Shown: positions 15,459 to 24,565 of the stretch, in pieces
Layout of the letters: the number at the start of each line of letters is the position of its first letter
How positions within the stretch are numbered: the stretch's first letter is position 1
NCBI GenBank assembly: GCA_000980495.1
Contig: LARN01000004.1
Span: 1-56,302, forward strand
DNA: 56,302 bases
Origin: Acinetobacter sp. N54.MGS-139
GTDB lineage: Bacteria > Pseudomonadota > Gammaproteobacteria > Burkholderiales > Burkholderiaceae_F
Direction of reading: 5' to 3'
The notes under the pieces: generated by a model
The model's database searches: none
What the model was told of the DNA's origin: nothing
Seen by the model: only the letters and a program-made list of their open reading frames with translations
Made by a program: the position numbers and the translations under genes

Positions 15459-18401
15459 TTAATCTTGCAGACCTAATGCGACACCCGGCACAACTTGATC
15501 ACCGCGCTGTGTCTTAGATGTTGAAATAAACAATCGATCTGCGGCGATTTTTTCCTTTTGAATCAAGTAGTTTCTAACTGCCGTCGCACGACGGTCCGCT
15601 AGCTGCTTCAGATCGGCCGTGGCCACGCGCTGGTTCTTCATTAGGAAAGCTTTCATCTGCTCAATATCGGCATTCTTAGGTTTGTTCGGTGCAGTCGATT
15701 CGCTGTAAAGCTGTTTAATGGCTTTATCGATTTGTGCTGCAGTCAAAACCTTGGCATTCGTTGCGGAAGTCGTGTCGCGATAAATCGCATAACGCATATC
15801 ACGCATCAGCAGCTGTTCTTTCAACCCTTCGCCGTCTTCTTTTTCAGAAGCCATACCGATGATCTGGATCTTGATGCCCGGGCGGTCCTGCATGGCTTTT
15901 GCCACGATGTTGAGCGCCTTGATCGTTTTTTCATCTAGGCGGGCGCTGCCGGTGGCAAACTGCAGGTTGTTCAAATCCATATCCTCGCCGCCGAACATCG
16001 AGCCGATGAGTGCGAACGGAGCGGTAACAGCTTTGCTGATCAGGTTCACAATGACTTTGACGATAATGCCGCTGACGGAGAATTCCGGATCGTCTAAGGA
16101 GCCGGAAACCGGAATATTCAGGTCAATCTGTCCCTGGCGATCCTGAAGCAGAGAAACTGCCAAACCGACAGGCAGAGCATCCTTTGCGTCCGGAACCTGA
16201 GAGCCGAATTCAAGTTTATTGATCACAAGCGCGTTCTCGCTGGTGAGCTTGTCTTGATTGATGTCAAAGGTGCCCTTGTAAGTCAGCAGACCCTTTTCAA
16301 TCGGGTGACCGGTGAACTTAGCAGAGAACGGCGAGAAGGCGGGCAGCGACAGTGAGGTCACTTCGCCTTTCATCGCGAGTTTCAGCTTCGATTCAAACGG
16401 ATTGATCGTGCCTGAAATATTCATCGGCGTGCCGTTCAAAAGACCTTTCACATCGATGGTGGCATTGCCCTTGATCGTTGTGGAGTAGTTGCTTAAAGAG
16501 CCGGCCAAGTTGGATGCATTGAGTTTGAAAGTAGGCTCGATGCTGTTGTCCGTGTAACGCACGCGTCCGTCTGTCAGCGTGATCTTTCCGACATTGATAG
16601 CCGGGGAAGAAGAGGAAGAAGCACTGACCTGAGCTTTCGGCTGCGGCTTAGAAGCAGCAGAGCTATCAGCCTTTGCGGCAGGTGCCGGAGCGCTGCTCGG
16701 TGTGCCCAAGGAAGCTAAGTTGATGCTTCCGTTCTTGTTCATGACGACATTAACGTTCGGCGACGTAAGCGCAATGGAACCGAGCGAAATTTGCAGGGGT
16801 GATAAACCCGAAACACTGATGCCGCCGACAGCTAGATTCTTGAGCGATACTGCCGGGGCACCTTGTTTATCCGTCACGTTCAGCGATGCAACGTCTGCAC
16901 TGCCGGTGTAAGAGAAGGAAACTGCCTTGGCAAGATTGAGTTTGAGCTCGCCCTTGTTGCTGAAAGTTCCCTGCGTGACATGGGCGCCGGAATACTGAGA
17001 AATATACGGCGTCAGATCTGCAATGGATAATCCGCTGCTCTGCAGGTTCAGATCCATGCTGAACGGTGTGATGACCATGCCTCCGTTTGCCTGGATGTGG
17101 CCGCCGATAGCGCCAACGGAAGCATCAATGGAAGTCCGCGTGCCGTCTTCGCCGTTAATAGGCGCGAGCGTGACATTGACGTTTGTGGCCGAACGCTTGA
17201 AATTATTGGTGGTGTCCGTGAAGTTGATCGTTCCGTTGCGGACGCTGACCTTGTCAATGTTCCAGCTCCAGTCGTTCGGAGTCTTCTTTTCGTCTGCAGG
17301 AAGAGCCGACTTTTCTTTGGCTTCTTTGGCGTCTTGTTTGACTTGAGCCTTTTGTTCCTTAACGATGTGCGTCAGCAGCTGAACTAAATTCAAACTGTCG
17401 CTGTCTCGGATGACGACAACAGACGGGTTATGGAGTTGGATTTCGCCGATGTCAAGATTTTGGCGGAAAAATGCAAACTCTTTCAGGTTCGCATCGATCT
17501 CTTTAACGCCGATGATTTGATAGGCTTTGCCTATTTCATCCTCAAGTCCGACGTCTTTCATCTTGACGGTGCCTTTTAAGCGCAGGTAGGCGTTCTCTTC
17601 ACCTTGTTTTTTCTCAAAGTCGAGGTTAAAGGCGCAATCCATCGTGCCTTTGGTGACTTTGACGTTCAAAGGAATCGGGTTAAAGGACGCCGCATTCTCA
17701 AGGCTCAGTCCGGTAACGGTAAAGTTCACGCCGGTCTTTTTGCCCGGCGTAAACGGAACACTCTCCGCATTGATGGCAAAAGGCTCGCCGTTGAAATTGA
17801 ACCTCAGGTCCGGCGTGATCGGGACATCGACATCGTTTTGGAAATTAGAAATGAGGGGTAGGGCAAAGTTAAGGTCGGTGACCTTATCGACCTTGTGTCT
17901 GAACTTGTCGTCGAGCGTGATCGAAGAGTTTGTCAGATTAATGTTGCCGATTGAAAACTGCAGCGGCTTGTCGTCTTTTTTGTCTTCTTTGTCTTCTTCC
18001 GGAGAAGAGGGCATCTCTTGGATGCGCGTAATGATATCGCTGAAGTTAAAAGTATCCAGCCCGGTTCTGATAACGGTGCTGTTGAGCTCGTCGACCGTGA
18101 TGTACTGAACCAGCGGAGACAGTTTGAATAAAGAATTCCACAGAACTTTGGTCTTCAGGTAGCCGACGGAAAGCAAGGGAGGCTCTCCGTCTTTTTGAAC
18201 ATTCAGCCCCTTAACTGAAAACTGCAGCGTAAAAGGATTGAATTTAACTTCCTGTGTTGTGATAGTGCGCCCGACGATCGGTTCTGCATATTTTTTAAGC
18301 GCCCAGTTCACCCCGTAAGGTACACCGAGAAAGCCGCCGGCAGTGTAGGCAGCTGCCAAGGCTCCGATGATTCCGGTTGTTATCCAAAGTTTTTTGCCCA
18401 T
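15459..18401 (-). CDS. DUF748/AsmA-like envelope protein
   Basis: A 980-residue protein anchored by one N-terminal helix (LWITTGIIGALAAAYTAGGFLG, about residues 5-26). The rest is predicted periplasmic and beta-rich, with the AsmA/DUF748 style repeats seen in inter-membrane lipid-transport bridge proteins. A low-complexity Ser/Ala/Pro/Lys linker lies at about residues 560-600. The C-terminal part (FATGSARLDEKTIKALNIVAKAM, later LADRRATAVRNYL) resembles an OmpA-like peptidoglycan-binding fold with an insertion. Start supported by GAGAGGGAA. It follows gph on the same strand by 54 bp. A role in outer-membrane lipid homeostasis is inferred from the family. Confidence 0.82.
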   Translation of the reverse strand: MGKKLWITTGIIGALAAAYTAGGFLGVPYGVNWALKKYAEPIVGRTITTQEVKFNPFTLQFSVKGLNVQKDGEPPLLSVGYLKTKVLWNSLFKLSPLVQYITVDELNSTVIRTGLDTFNFSDIITRIQEMPSSPEEDKEDKKDDKPLQFSIGNINLTNSSITLDDKFRHKVDKVTDLNFALPLISNFQNDVDVPITPDLRFNFNGEPFAINAESVPFTPGKKTGVNFTVTGLSLENAASFNPIPLNVKVTKGTMDCAFNLDFEKKQGEENAYLRLKGTVKMKDVGLEDEIGKAYQIIGVKEIDANLKEFAFFRQNLDIGEIQLHNPSVVVIRDSDSLNLVQLLTHIVKEQKAQVKQDAKEAKEKSALPADEKKTPNDWSWNIDKVSVRNGTINFTDTTNNFKRSATNVNVTLAPINGEDGTRTSIDASVGAIGGHIQANGGMVITPFSMDLNLQSSGLSIADLTPYISQYSGAHVTQGTFSNKGELKLNLAKAVSFSYTGSADVASLNVTDKQGAPAVSLKNLAVGGISVSGLSPLQISLGSIALTSPNVNVVMNKNGSINLASLGTPSSAPAPAAKADSSAASKPQPKAQVSASSSSSPAINVGKITLTDGRVRYTDNSIEPTFKLNASNLAGSLSNYSTTIKGNATIDVKGLLNGTPMNISGTINPFESKLKLAMKGEVTSLSLPAFSPFSAKFTGHPIEKGLLTYKGTFDINQDKLTSENALVINKLEFGSQVPDAKDALPVGLAVSLLQDRQGQIDLNIPVSGSLDDPEFSVSGIIVKVIVNLISKAVTAPFALIGSMFGGEDMDLNNLQFATGSARLDEKTIKALNIVAKAMQDRPGIKIQIIGMASEKEDGEGLKEQLLMRDMRYAIYRDTTSATNAKVLTAAQIDKAIKQLYSESTAPNKPKNADIEQMKAFLMKNQRVATADLKQLADRRATAVRNYLIQKEKIAADRLFISTSKTQRGDQVVPGVALGLQD

Positions 18402-18455
18402 ATCGTTCCCTCTCTTAGTCGAATAAAAAGACTCTCGACACAGGCAAAAGTATGA

Positions 18456-19115
18456 CTACTTTGTGAGCTCGATCCCTAAAATTTCGCTCGGATTGTGCAC
18501 GATGAGATCGGCGCACCAGTCTTGAACCGGTTGGGGAGATCCGAGGTAGCCCCATTGCACGGCGACCGAGAAGACATCAGCTCCGTTAGCCGCGTCAATG
18601 TCACGTTTGTCGTCACCGGCGTAGATAGCTTCCGACGCTTTTGCGTTGATGCTTTTCAGCGCAAAACGAATCGGTTCGGGATTTGGTTTGGAAACTTTTA
18701 GCGTGTCCCCGCATACGACAACTGCTGGTTCGAGCATGTGGAATTTGATTAAAGGGTGAACAAAGCGAGCATGTTTGTTCGTGATGATGCCCCAACGGTC
18801 ACCTTGAGCTTCAATGTCTTGAAGCATTTCAGGAACGCCGTCAAAAAGCCGGGAGTGGTCCGCCATATGCTCTTCGTAATAATCCAGAAACTCTTTTGCC
18901 ATCTCGGCATATCCGGCGTCTTCCGGGCGAATGCCGAAAGCTGCGCCTAAAAGACCGCGCGCGCCGCTCGAAGCAGTTTTGCGAAGCGTCTCGAAAGGAA
19001 GAGGTTCTAAGCCTCGGACCACACGCATGTGATTGGCCGCAGCAGCAAGGTCGGGTGCGGAATCGAGCAGTGTGCCGTCAAGATCAAATAAATAAACTTT
19101 GGGATGTTCGGTCAT
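18456..19115 (-). CDS. gph: HAD-family phosphatase, phosphoglycolate phosphatase-like
   Basis: A 219-residue HAD hydrolase of the Gph/CbbZ group. Motif I is YLFDLDGTLLDSAPDL with the nucleophilic Asp, motif II IITNK (about residue 115), and motif III/IV YAGDDKRDIDAANGA. It likely removes phosphate from 2-phosphoglycolate formed by DNA repair or oxygenation. In related genomes gph sits with ompA-like and gyrA genes, as here. The start ATG at 19115 has no ribosome binding site and lies only a few bases after the terminator of the OmpA gene. Confidence 0.82.
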   Translation of the reverse strand: MTEHPKVYLFDLDGTLLDSAPDLAAAANHMRVVRGLEPLPFETLRKTASSGARGLLGAAFGIRPEDAGYAEMAKEFLDYYEEHMADHSRLFDGVPEMLQDIEAQGDRWGIITNKHARFVHPLIKFHMLEPAVVVCGDTLKVSKPNPEPIRFALKSINAKASEAIYAGDDKRDIDAANGADVFSVAVQWGYLGSPQPVQDWCADLIVHNPSEILGIELTK

Positions 19116-19119
19116 GACA

Positions 19120-19148
19120 AAAAGAAAGGGGCCGCTAACGACCCCTTT
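19120..19148 (-). terminator. Strong terminator after the OmpA-family gene
   Basis: On the minus strand a stem AAAGGGG/CCCCTTT (19125-19131 with 19142-19148, 10-base loop) is followed by TCTTTTTG. A-tract upstream and T-tract downstream make it potentially bidirectional. It lies between the stop at 19170 and the gph start at 19115. Confidence 0.85.
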
Positions 19149-19169
19149 TTCACAAGTTAATGCAATTGA

Positions 19170-19805
19170 TTACTTGTTGCGTGTGCCCTTAACTTCGATA
19201 ACGGCACGACGGTTCGGCTGCAGGCATTCGATCAGCTGTTTGAATGTCTTGATTTCGCCCTTAGCAGAAGGATTCGGGCAGTTGACGACGGGGTCAGCCT
19301 GGCCTTTGCCTTCGGCGTGGATACGAGCAGCAGGAACGCCGTGTTCAGCCAAGAAAGTCTTGACGGCGTCGGCACGACGCTGAGACAGTTTCTGGTTGTA
19401 GGCAGCAGCACCGATACGGTCGGCGTAGCCGTTGATCATGACAACGTCAAGTGTCAAGCCGGACATACGGCTTGTGAGTTCTGTCAGTTTGGCGATGCCT
19501 TCGGGTTTCAGAACGGCTTTGTTGAAAGCGAAGAGTGTGTCGGCAGAAAGAGTAACTCTTTCAGCACCGGCTTCGCACTTAATAATGTCTGTGTCGCACT
19601 GGCAGTTCTGGCCAAGAGCGCCCTGGGCTTCTGCCAGAGCAGGGGTCCAATAGCCGGTGCGAACGCACAGGCCGAAATTAGTCATCAATGTTTGGCCGGC
19701 TGCCTGAACATAAGGATTGGCAGGGGCATCAGCTGCGCAAACAGCACCGGAAGCAGCCAACGCTACAGAAGCGATAAGCATTCCGAATTTTATCTTTGTA
19801 TTCAT
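19170..19805 (-). CDS. OmpA-family outer-membrane/peptidoglycan-binding protein
   Basis: A 211-residue exported protein: signal peptide MNTKIKFGMLIASVALAASGAVCA (cleavage near residue 24), a short N-terminal region with cysteines (GLCVRTGYW, QNCQCD), and then an OmpA_C domain. The domain shows TLFAFNKAVLKPEG, VVMINGYADRIG, YNQKLSQRRADAVKTFL and the closing NRRAVIEV, which bind diaminopimelate of peptidoglycan. No eight-stranded barrel is present, so it is a short OmpA-like protein as in other Burkholderiales gyrA clusters. AGAGGA lies just upstream; the ATG at 19808 is an alternative start. Confidence 0.9.
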   Translation of the reverse strand: MNTKIKFGMLIASVALAASGAVCAADAPANPYVQAAGQTLMTNFGLCVRTGYWTPALAEAQGALGQNCQCDTDIIKCEAGAERVTLSADTLFAFNKAVLKPEGIAKLTELTSRMSGLTLDVVMINGYADRIGAAAYNQKLSQRRADAVKTFLAEHGVPAARIHAEGKGQADPVVNCPNPSAKGEIKTFKQLIECLQPNRRAVIEVKGTRNK

Positions 19806-19897
19806 CATTTTCCTCTTTTGATGCAGTAAAACCACACAACATACGGCAAATTCAGGGATCGGCCGCAATGCATTCCGAGTGTATAACCACCGGATCG

Positions 19898-21238
19898 CTA
19901 ATTAAAGTCGTCCCGTAGTATTTCACACACCCTATTCTGCCACGACATGATATTACTTTTTGTAAGTAACTTGCCCCGATCAGGCCTAAGTAATTTTTCC
20001 TGTTGTATATTTGCAACAAGGCAACCGCTCGCCCAAACCTGATGTATGCATTGTGCTTCAACCGCGTAAATAACGTTTGATAACACATCCAAAACGGGCA
20101 TAGTTACAAGCTGTGACATGTCGATGACAGCTAGGTCCGCGAACTTCCCAACTGCAAGGGAGCCCACTTCACGATCCAATTTTAACGCGTTAGCTCCGTT
20201 AATTGTTGCCATACGAATAATTTGATTGACCGTGAGCTGCGTCGGGTCTTGTGAAAATCCCTTAGCAATGAGGCCTGCGGTTCTCATTTGCTCAAACATG
20301 CTCAAAGAACACGCGTTTGCCGCACCGTCGGTTCCCAATGCGACATTGACGCCGGCCTTTAAAAGTTTGACGACGGGACTTGCACCGCACCCGAGCCGCA
20401 TATTGCTGACCGGACAGTGGACGACGGAGGCACCGCTTTCGGCCAGTAATTCAATGTCATGGTCGGAAAGAGCGACACAGTGCACGGCGACGGTCCGTTC
20501 ATTCAGACAGCCCAATTTGGCCAAATATTCCACCGGAGAGCAGCCGAATTCTTTGATGGCGTTCTGTCTTTCTTCTTCCGTTTCTGAGAGATGGATTTGC
20601 CAGGTGGTGTCCAGTTCTTCCGCTAAACGCATGGAAGCCTGCAGAGCTTCGGCTGTGACGGAATAAGGTGCATGCGGGGCAATATTGATCGAAAGGCCGG
20701 GATCGTCTTTGTGACGTGCGGCCAGTGCCCGCGCGCCGGCTAAAGCATCTTCTTCTCCTTTGTACTCAGCATTCGGGTACTTAATCACAAATGCGCCCTG
20801 AACAACACGCAGTCCGACTTCTCTCAGCGCTTTAGCAGCAGAGTCGGGGAAAAAATACATGTCATGGCACGTTGTCGTACCGCCCTGCAGCATTTCAGCG
20901 CCTCCGAGAAGAGCGCCGTCGTAGACGAACTCCGGACTCATCAGCTGTCCCTCGATAGGCCAAATGCATTTTGTGAGCCAGTTCGGTGTGGTGAGATCGG
21001 GGCCCACGCAGCGCAGCAGATTCATGGAAGCATGGGTATGGCAGTTCACAAATCCCGGCATGACAACGCTATCGGGCAGTTCAAAGACCTCTTTGGCTTC
21101 AACGTTCTCGAGGTCCGAAGGCGGGATGAGTGCGGCAATTCTCCCGTTCTCTATTGCCAGGCCGTAGTTTTCCAGAACTTCGGTCTTGCCTTCAAGCGGA
21201 ATGATCCAGCGGGGAAGAAGGAGTTTTTCGGTCTGCAT
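19898..21238 (-). CDS. TRZ/ATZ-family amidohydrolase
   Basis: A 446-residue metal-dependent hydrolase. The metal site motifs are present: NCHTHASM (about residue 65), HAPYSV, IHLSETEEE, AVHCV and LGTDGAANA (about residue 320). The group includes S-adenosylhomocysteine/5'-methylthioadenosine deaminases and related aminohydrolases; the exact substrate cannot be assigned. AGGAGAA precedes the ATG at 21238. In related Burkholderiales this gene neighbours ubiG and gph upstream of gyrA, and here ubiG is not seen. The HigA gene lies 18 bp upstream on the same strand. Confidence 0.82.
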   Translation of the reverse strand: MQTEKLLLPRWIIPLEGKTEVLENYGLAIENGRIAALIPPSDLENVEAKEVFELPDSVVMPGFVNCHTHASMNLLRCVGPDLTTPNWLTKCIWPIEGQLMSPEFVYDGALLGGAEMLQGGTTTCHDMYFFPDSAAKALREVGLRVVQGAFVIKYPNAEYKGEEDALAGARALAARHKDDPGLSINIAPHAPYSVTAEALQASMRLAEELDTTWQIHLSETEEERQNAIKEFGCSPVEYLAKLGCLNERTVAVHCVALSDHDIELLAESGASVVHCPVSNMRLGCGASPVVKLLKAGVNVALGTDGAANACSLSMFEQMRTAGLIAKGFSQDPTQLTVNQIIRMATINGANALKLDREVGSLAVGKFADLAVIDMSQLVTMPVLDVLSNVIYAVEAQCIHQVWASGCLVANIQQEKLLRPDRGKLLTKSNIMSWQNRVCEILRDDFN

Positions 21239-21256
21239 GTTCTTCTCCTATAGTAA

Positions 21257-21556
21257 TTAGAGGTTTTTCGGTTGGAACGGTTGAATCGCGTCCAACTCTT
21301 CTTTCATGAGTGCCTTTTGCTTTGCCAAATCATAGACCGCCTGCAGCTCAAGCCAAAAGATTTCTTCTAATCCGAAATACTTCGAAAGCCTCAGCGCAGT
21401 ATCCGGTGTGATCGAGCGTTCTCCGGCAATAATTTGGCTCAAGCGCGTCTGAGGAACGTGAATGTCCTTTGCCAATCGGTAAACGGAGAGTTTTAAAGGT
21501 TCTAAAAACATAGTCTTGAGGACCAAGCCGGGATGAAGCCCTTCCAGATTATTCAT
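21257..21556 (-). CDS. higA: HigA-family antitoxin/XRE regulator, no toxin partner seen
   Basis: A 99-residue helix-turn-helix protein. It begins MNNLEGLHPGLVLKTMFLEPL, the usual opening of HigA antitoxins, and contains the HTH segment SVYRLAKDIHVPQTRLSQIIAGERSITPDTALRLSKYFG. It starts at 21556, with AGAGGCG as ribosome binding site. HigA normally follows higB, a small RelE-like RNase gene, but upstream there are only 147 bp to the divergent gyrA and no open frame for a toxin. It may be a solitary regulator. Autoregulation is suggested by the dyads at 21569-21589. Confidence 0.8.
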   Translation of the reverse strand: MNNLEGLHPGLVLKTMFLEPLKLSVYRLAKDIHVPQTRLSQIIAGERSITPDTALRLSKYFGLEEIFWLELQAVYDLAKQKALMKEELDAIQPFQPKNL

Positions 21557-21568
21557 AGTAACGCCTCT

Positions 21569-21589
21569 CGATAGTATCGAATTACGATA
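21569..21589. promoter_or_regulatory. Overlapping dyads upstream of higA, candidate operator
   Basis: Three alternating half-sites: CGATA (21569-21573), TATCG (21575-21579) and CGATA (21585-21589). They form one dyad with a 1-base spacer and a second with a 5-base spacer. The position, just upstream of the higA ribosome binding site, suits autorepression by HigA. It could also affect the divergent gyrA promoter about 115 bp away. Confidence 0.55.
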
Positions 21590-21703
21590 GCACATTAGGA
21601 TCGATTTATTAGCGTTTTGAGGCACAGAGGCGTTAAGTCCACTAAAATTGACGGGTTATTTTTACAGTCCGTTAGCCCGGACACATTAAGAAGGATCTGT
21701 TAG

Positions 21704-24565
21704 ATGGCTGACAACGACCACAACAACGAAAAAGACAAAGAAGAGCAGAAACAGGACGTTTCTGACGAAACCGGTTCTGAGACACCTGAGAATCAGGCTG
21801 AAGAATCCGGCGATGCAGGCGAAGGCGAGAAAAAGAGAAGCCGCTCCCGTACCCGCCGTGAAAATACGCCCGATTGGGATCTGATCCGTACCCAGGTAAA
21901 CAAGGCTGAGCCGATTTCTCTGGAAGATGAAATGAAGCGCTCCTACCTTGATTACGCTATGAGCGTGATCATGGGCCGAGCTCTTCCGGACGTGCGTGAC
22001 GGTTTGAAGCCGGTTCACCGCCGTGTGCTCTTTGCGATGTTCGAATTGAACAATATGTGGAACACACAGCATAAGAAGTCTGCTCGTGTGGTCGGTGACG
22101 TGATCGGTAAGTACCATCCGCACGGTGACGCGGCCGCATACGAAACAATCGTTCGTATGGCTCAGGACTTCTCCATGCGTTATCCGCTGGTAGACGGCCA
22201 GGGCAACTTCGGATCTGTCGACGGTGACGGCGCCGCTGCTATGCGTTATACCGAAGTTCGCTTGAAGAAGCTTTCTTCCGAAATGCTCCGCGGCCTTGAT
22301 GAAGATGCAGTGGATTTCGCGCCGAACTATGACGGCACGCAGAAAGAGCCGACCGTTCTTCCGACAGTGTTCCCCGAGCTGCTGATCAACGGCTCCGCCG
22401 GTATCGCGGTCGGTATGGCAACCAACATTCCTCCGCACAACCTGCGTGAAACCGTGAACGCCTGCCTGCTGGTGCTTCGCAACCCTGAATGCACCATCGA
22501 TGAAATTATTAAAGTTATGCCGGCCCCGGACTTCCCCACAGGCGGCATCCTTTATGGTCTGTCCGATGTCCATGAAGCCTATCGCACCGGCCGCGGCAAA
22601 GCGATTATTCGTGCCAAGACCCACATTGAAGAGTGGGACAACGGCAACCGCGAATCCATCATCATTGATGAGATTCCGTATCAGGTCAACAAGCGTCTGC
22701 TCCTTGAGAAGATCGCTCAGCTCGTTGCCGAAAAGAAGATTGACGGCATGTCCTTCGTTCGCGACGAGTCCGATAAGAACGGTATGCGCGGCGTGATCGA
22801 ATTGAAACGCGGGGCCAATGCCAATGTCGTTCTGAACCTTCTTTATAAGAACACACAGCTGCAGGACAGCTTCGGCATTAACCTGGTGGCCTTGGTAAAC
22901 GGTCAGCCGAAACAGCTCAACATCAAAGAAATCTTGGTTGAGTTCTTAAGTTTCCGCCGAGAAGTCGTGACTCGCGTCACGATGTTCCGCCGCGATAAAG
23001 CCCGCGCCCGTGTGTACTTGGTCGAAGGCCAGGCGATTGCGCTCGCTAACCTGGATGACTTCATCAATATCATTCGTACCTCTGCCAATGCCAAGATTGC
23101 TGAAGAAAGACTGCTGGAACGCGAATGGCCGGCTCATGAGGCCGCTGAAATGATTAAGCGCGCCAATCTCGATAAGAAATATCTGCGTCCTGAAGACGAA
23201 GATATGACACTTGGTCTGACCGATCAGGAAACCTATCGCTTAAGCTCCCTGCAGGCTAAGAATATTCTTCAGATGCGTCTGCAGAGCTTGACCGGACTGG
23301 AACAAGAAAAGATTCACGCCGAATACAAAGAACTCGTGGACACGATTATTGATTTGACCGATATTCTGGCCAAACCCGAACGAGTGACCGCCATCATTGC
23401 CGAAAGTCTGGAAACCGTCGCAGCTGAATTCGGCGACGAAAGAAAGACTCAGATTGTTGCCAACGCAGAAAACGTCAAGACAAAAGACCTGATCCCGTTG
23501 AGAGAAATGGTTGTGACACTGACGGATACCGGCTACATCAAGAGCCAGGCGTCGATCGAATACCGCGCTCAGAAACGCGGCGGCCAAGGCAAGCGCGCCG
23601 CTCAAATGAAGGAAGGCGACATTATTAATCAGCTATTTGTGGCCACAACCCACGACGTGCTGCTTTGCTTCACCACGAAGGGCCGTCTGCATTGGCTCAA
23701 CGTTTGGGATGTGCCCGAAGGCTCTTCCTCTTCTAAGGGCCGTCCGATCGTCAATATGCTTGAACTGACGGACGACGAAAAAGTCACGGCTGTTCTGCCG
23801 ATTTCCGATGAGGACTACGCCAAAGACCTCTATATCTTCATGGCCACTGCTGACGGTACGGTCAAGAAGACACCGATCGGCGACTTCAAGAACCAGAGAA
23901 GAGCCGGTATCAACGCGATCAATCTGCTTGAAGGCGACGTTCTGGTGGGCGCTGCTGTGACCGACGGCAAGCATGACGTCATGCTCTTCAGCGACAACGG
24001 TAAGGTTGTCCGCTTCTCCGAAGATGAAGTCCGCGCCATGGGCCGTGCCGCAACCGGTGTTCGCGGCATGAGACTCGACGAAGGCCAGAAGGTCATTTCC
24101 ATGCTGGTCTGCGGCGACGATGAAGACGTGACCGTTCTGACCGCTACCGAATTCGGCTACGGCAAACGCTCTCCGCTTGCTGAGTACACCCGCCACGGCC
24201 GCGGTACGAAGGGCATTATTTCGATTCAGACGACCGAGAGAAACGGTAAGGTCGTTTCCGCACTCCTCGTGAAAGAAAACGACGAAATCATTCTGCTTAC
24301 CTCGACCGGTAAGCTGGTTCGTACCCGTGTGAACGAAATTCGCGTCCTTGGCCGCAACACTCAGGGTGTGACACTGATCTCGATGGAAGAGGGCACCAAG
24401 CTCGTAGGTCTCGAGCGTGTAACTGAAAACGATGACGGAGACAATGCTTCGGATACCGCAGCGGTGGAAGCCGAAGTGGTCTCGGAAACTAACGCGGAAG
24501 AAGCCGAACTCGAAGCAAAAGACGAGGCTATCCTCAAGGAAGAACAAAATGACGAGAATCTTTAA
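21704..24565 (+). CDS. gyrA: DNA gyrase subunit A with N-terminal extension
   Basis: A 953-residue GyrA. The conserved start of the breakage-reunion domain ([34 protein letters not shown]) begins only near residue 73, after an unusual extension of about 60 residues. That extension is acidic first (rich in D/E/Q) and then basic ([10 protein letters not shown]). The catalytic Tyr is Y182 (AAMRYTEV), equal to E. coli Y122. The GyrA box reads QKRGGQG. The quinolone region has Ala143 and Glu147 where E. coli has Ser83 and Asp87. The C-terminal tail is acidic. It introduces negative supercoils with GyrB. Its 3' end overlaps serC by 17 bp. Confidence 0.97.
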   Translation: MADNDHNNEKDKEEQKQDVSDETGSETPENQAEESGDAGEGEKKRSRSRTRRENTPDWDLIRTQVNKAEPISLEDEMKRSYLDYAMSVIMGRALPDVRDGLKPVHRRVLFAMFELNNMWNTQHKKSARVVGDVIGKYHPHGDAAAYETIVRMAQDFSMRYPLVDGQGNFGSVDGDGAAAMRYTEVRLKKLSSEMLRGLDEDAVDFAPNYDGTQKEPTVLPTVFPELLINGSAGIAVGMATNIPPHNLRETVNACLLVLRNPECTIDEIIKVMPAPDFPTGGILYGLSDVHEAYRTGRGKAIIRAKTHIEEWDNGNRESIIIDEIPYQVNKRLLLEKIAQLVAEKKIDGMSFVRDESDKNGMRGVIELKRGANANVVLNLLYKNTQLQDSFGINLVALVNGQPKQLNIKEILVEFLSFRREVVTRVTMFRRDKARARVYLVEGQAIALANLDDFINIIRTSANAKIAEERLLEREWPAHEAAEMIKRANLDKKYLRPEDEDMTLGLTDQETYRLSSLQAKNILQMRLQSLTGLEQEKIHAEYKELVDTIIDLTDILAKPERVTAIIAESLETVAAEFGDERKTQIVANAENVKTKDLIPLREMVVTLTDTGYIKSQASIEYRAQKRGGQGKRAAQMKEGDIINQLFVATTHDVLLCFTTKGRLHWLNVWDVPEGSSSSKGRPIVNMLELTDDEKVTAVLPISDEDYAKDLYIFMATADGTVKKTPIGDFKNQRRAGINAINLLEGDVLVGAAVTDGKHDVMLFSDNGKVVRFSEDEVRAMGRAATGVRGMRLDEGQKVISMLVCGDDEDVTVLTATEFGYGKRSPLAEYTRHGRGTKGIISIQTTERNGKVVSALLVKENDEIILLTSTGKLVRTRVNEIRVLGRNTQGVTLISMEEGTKLVGLERVTENDDGDNASDTAAVEAEVVSETNAEEAELEAKDEAILKEEQNDENL

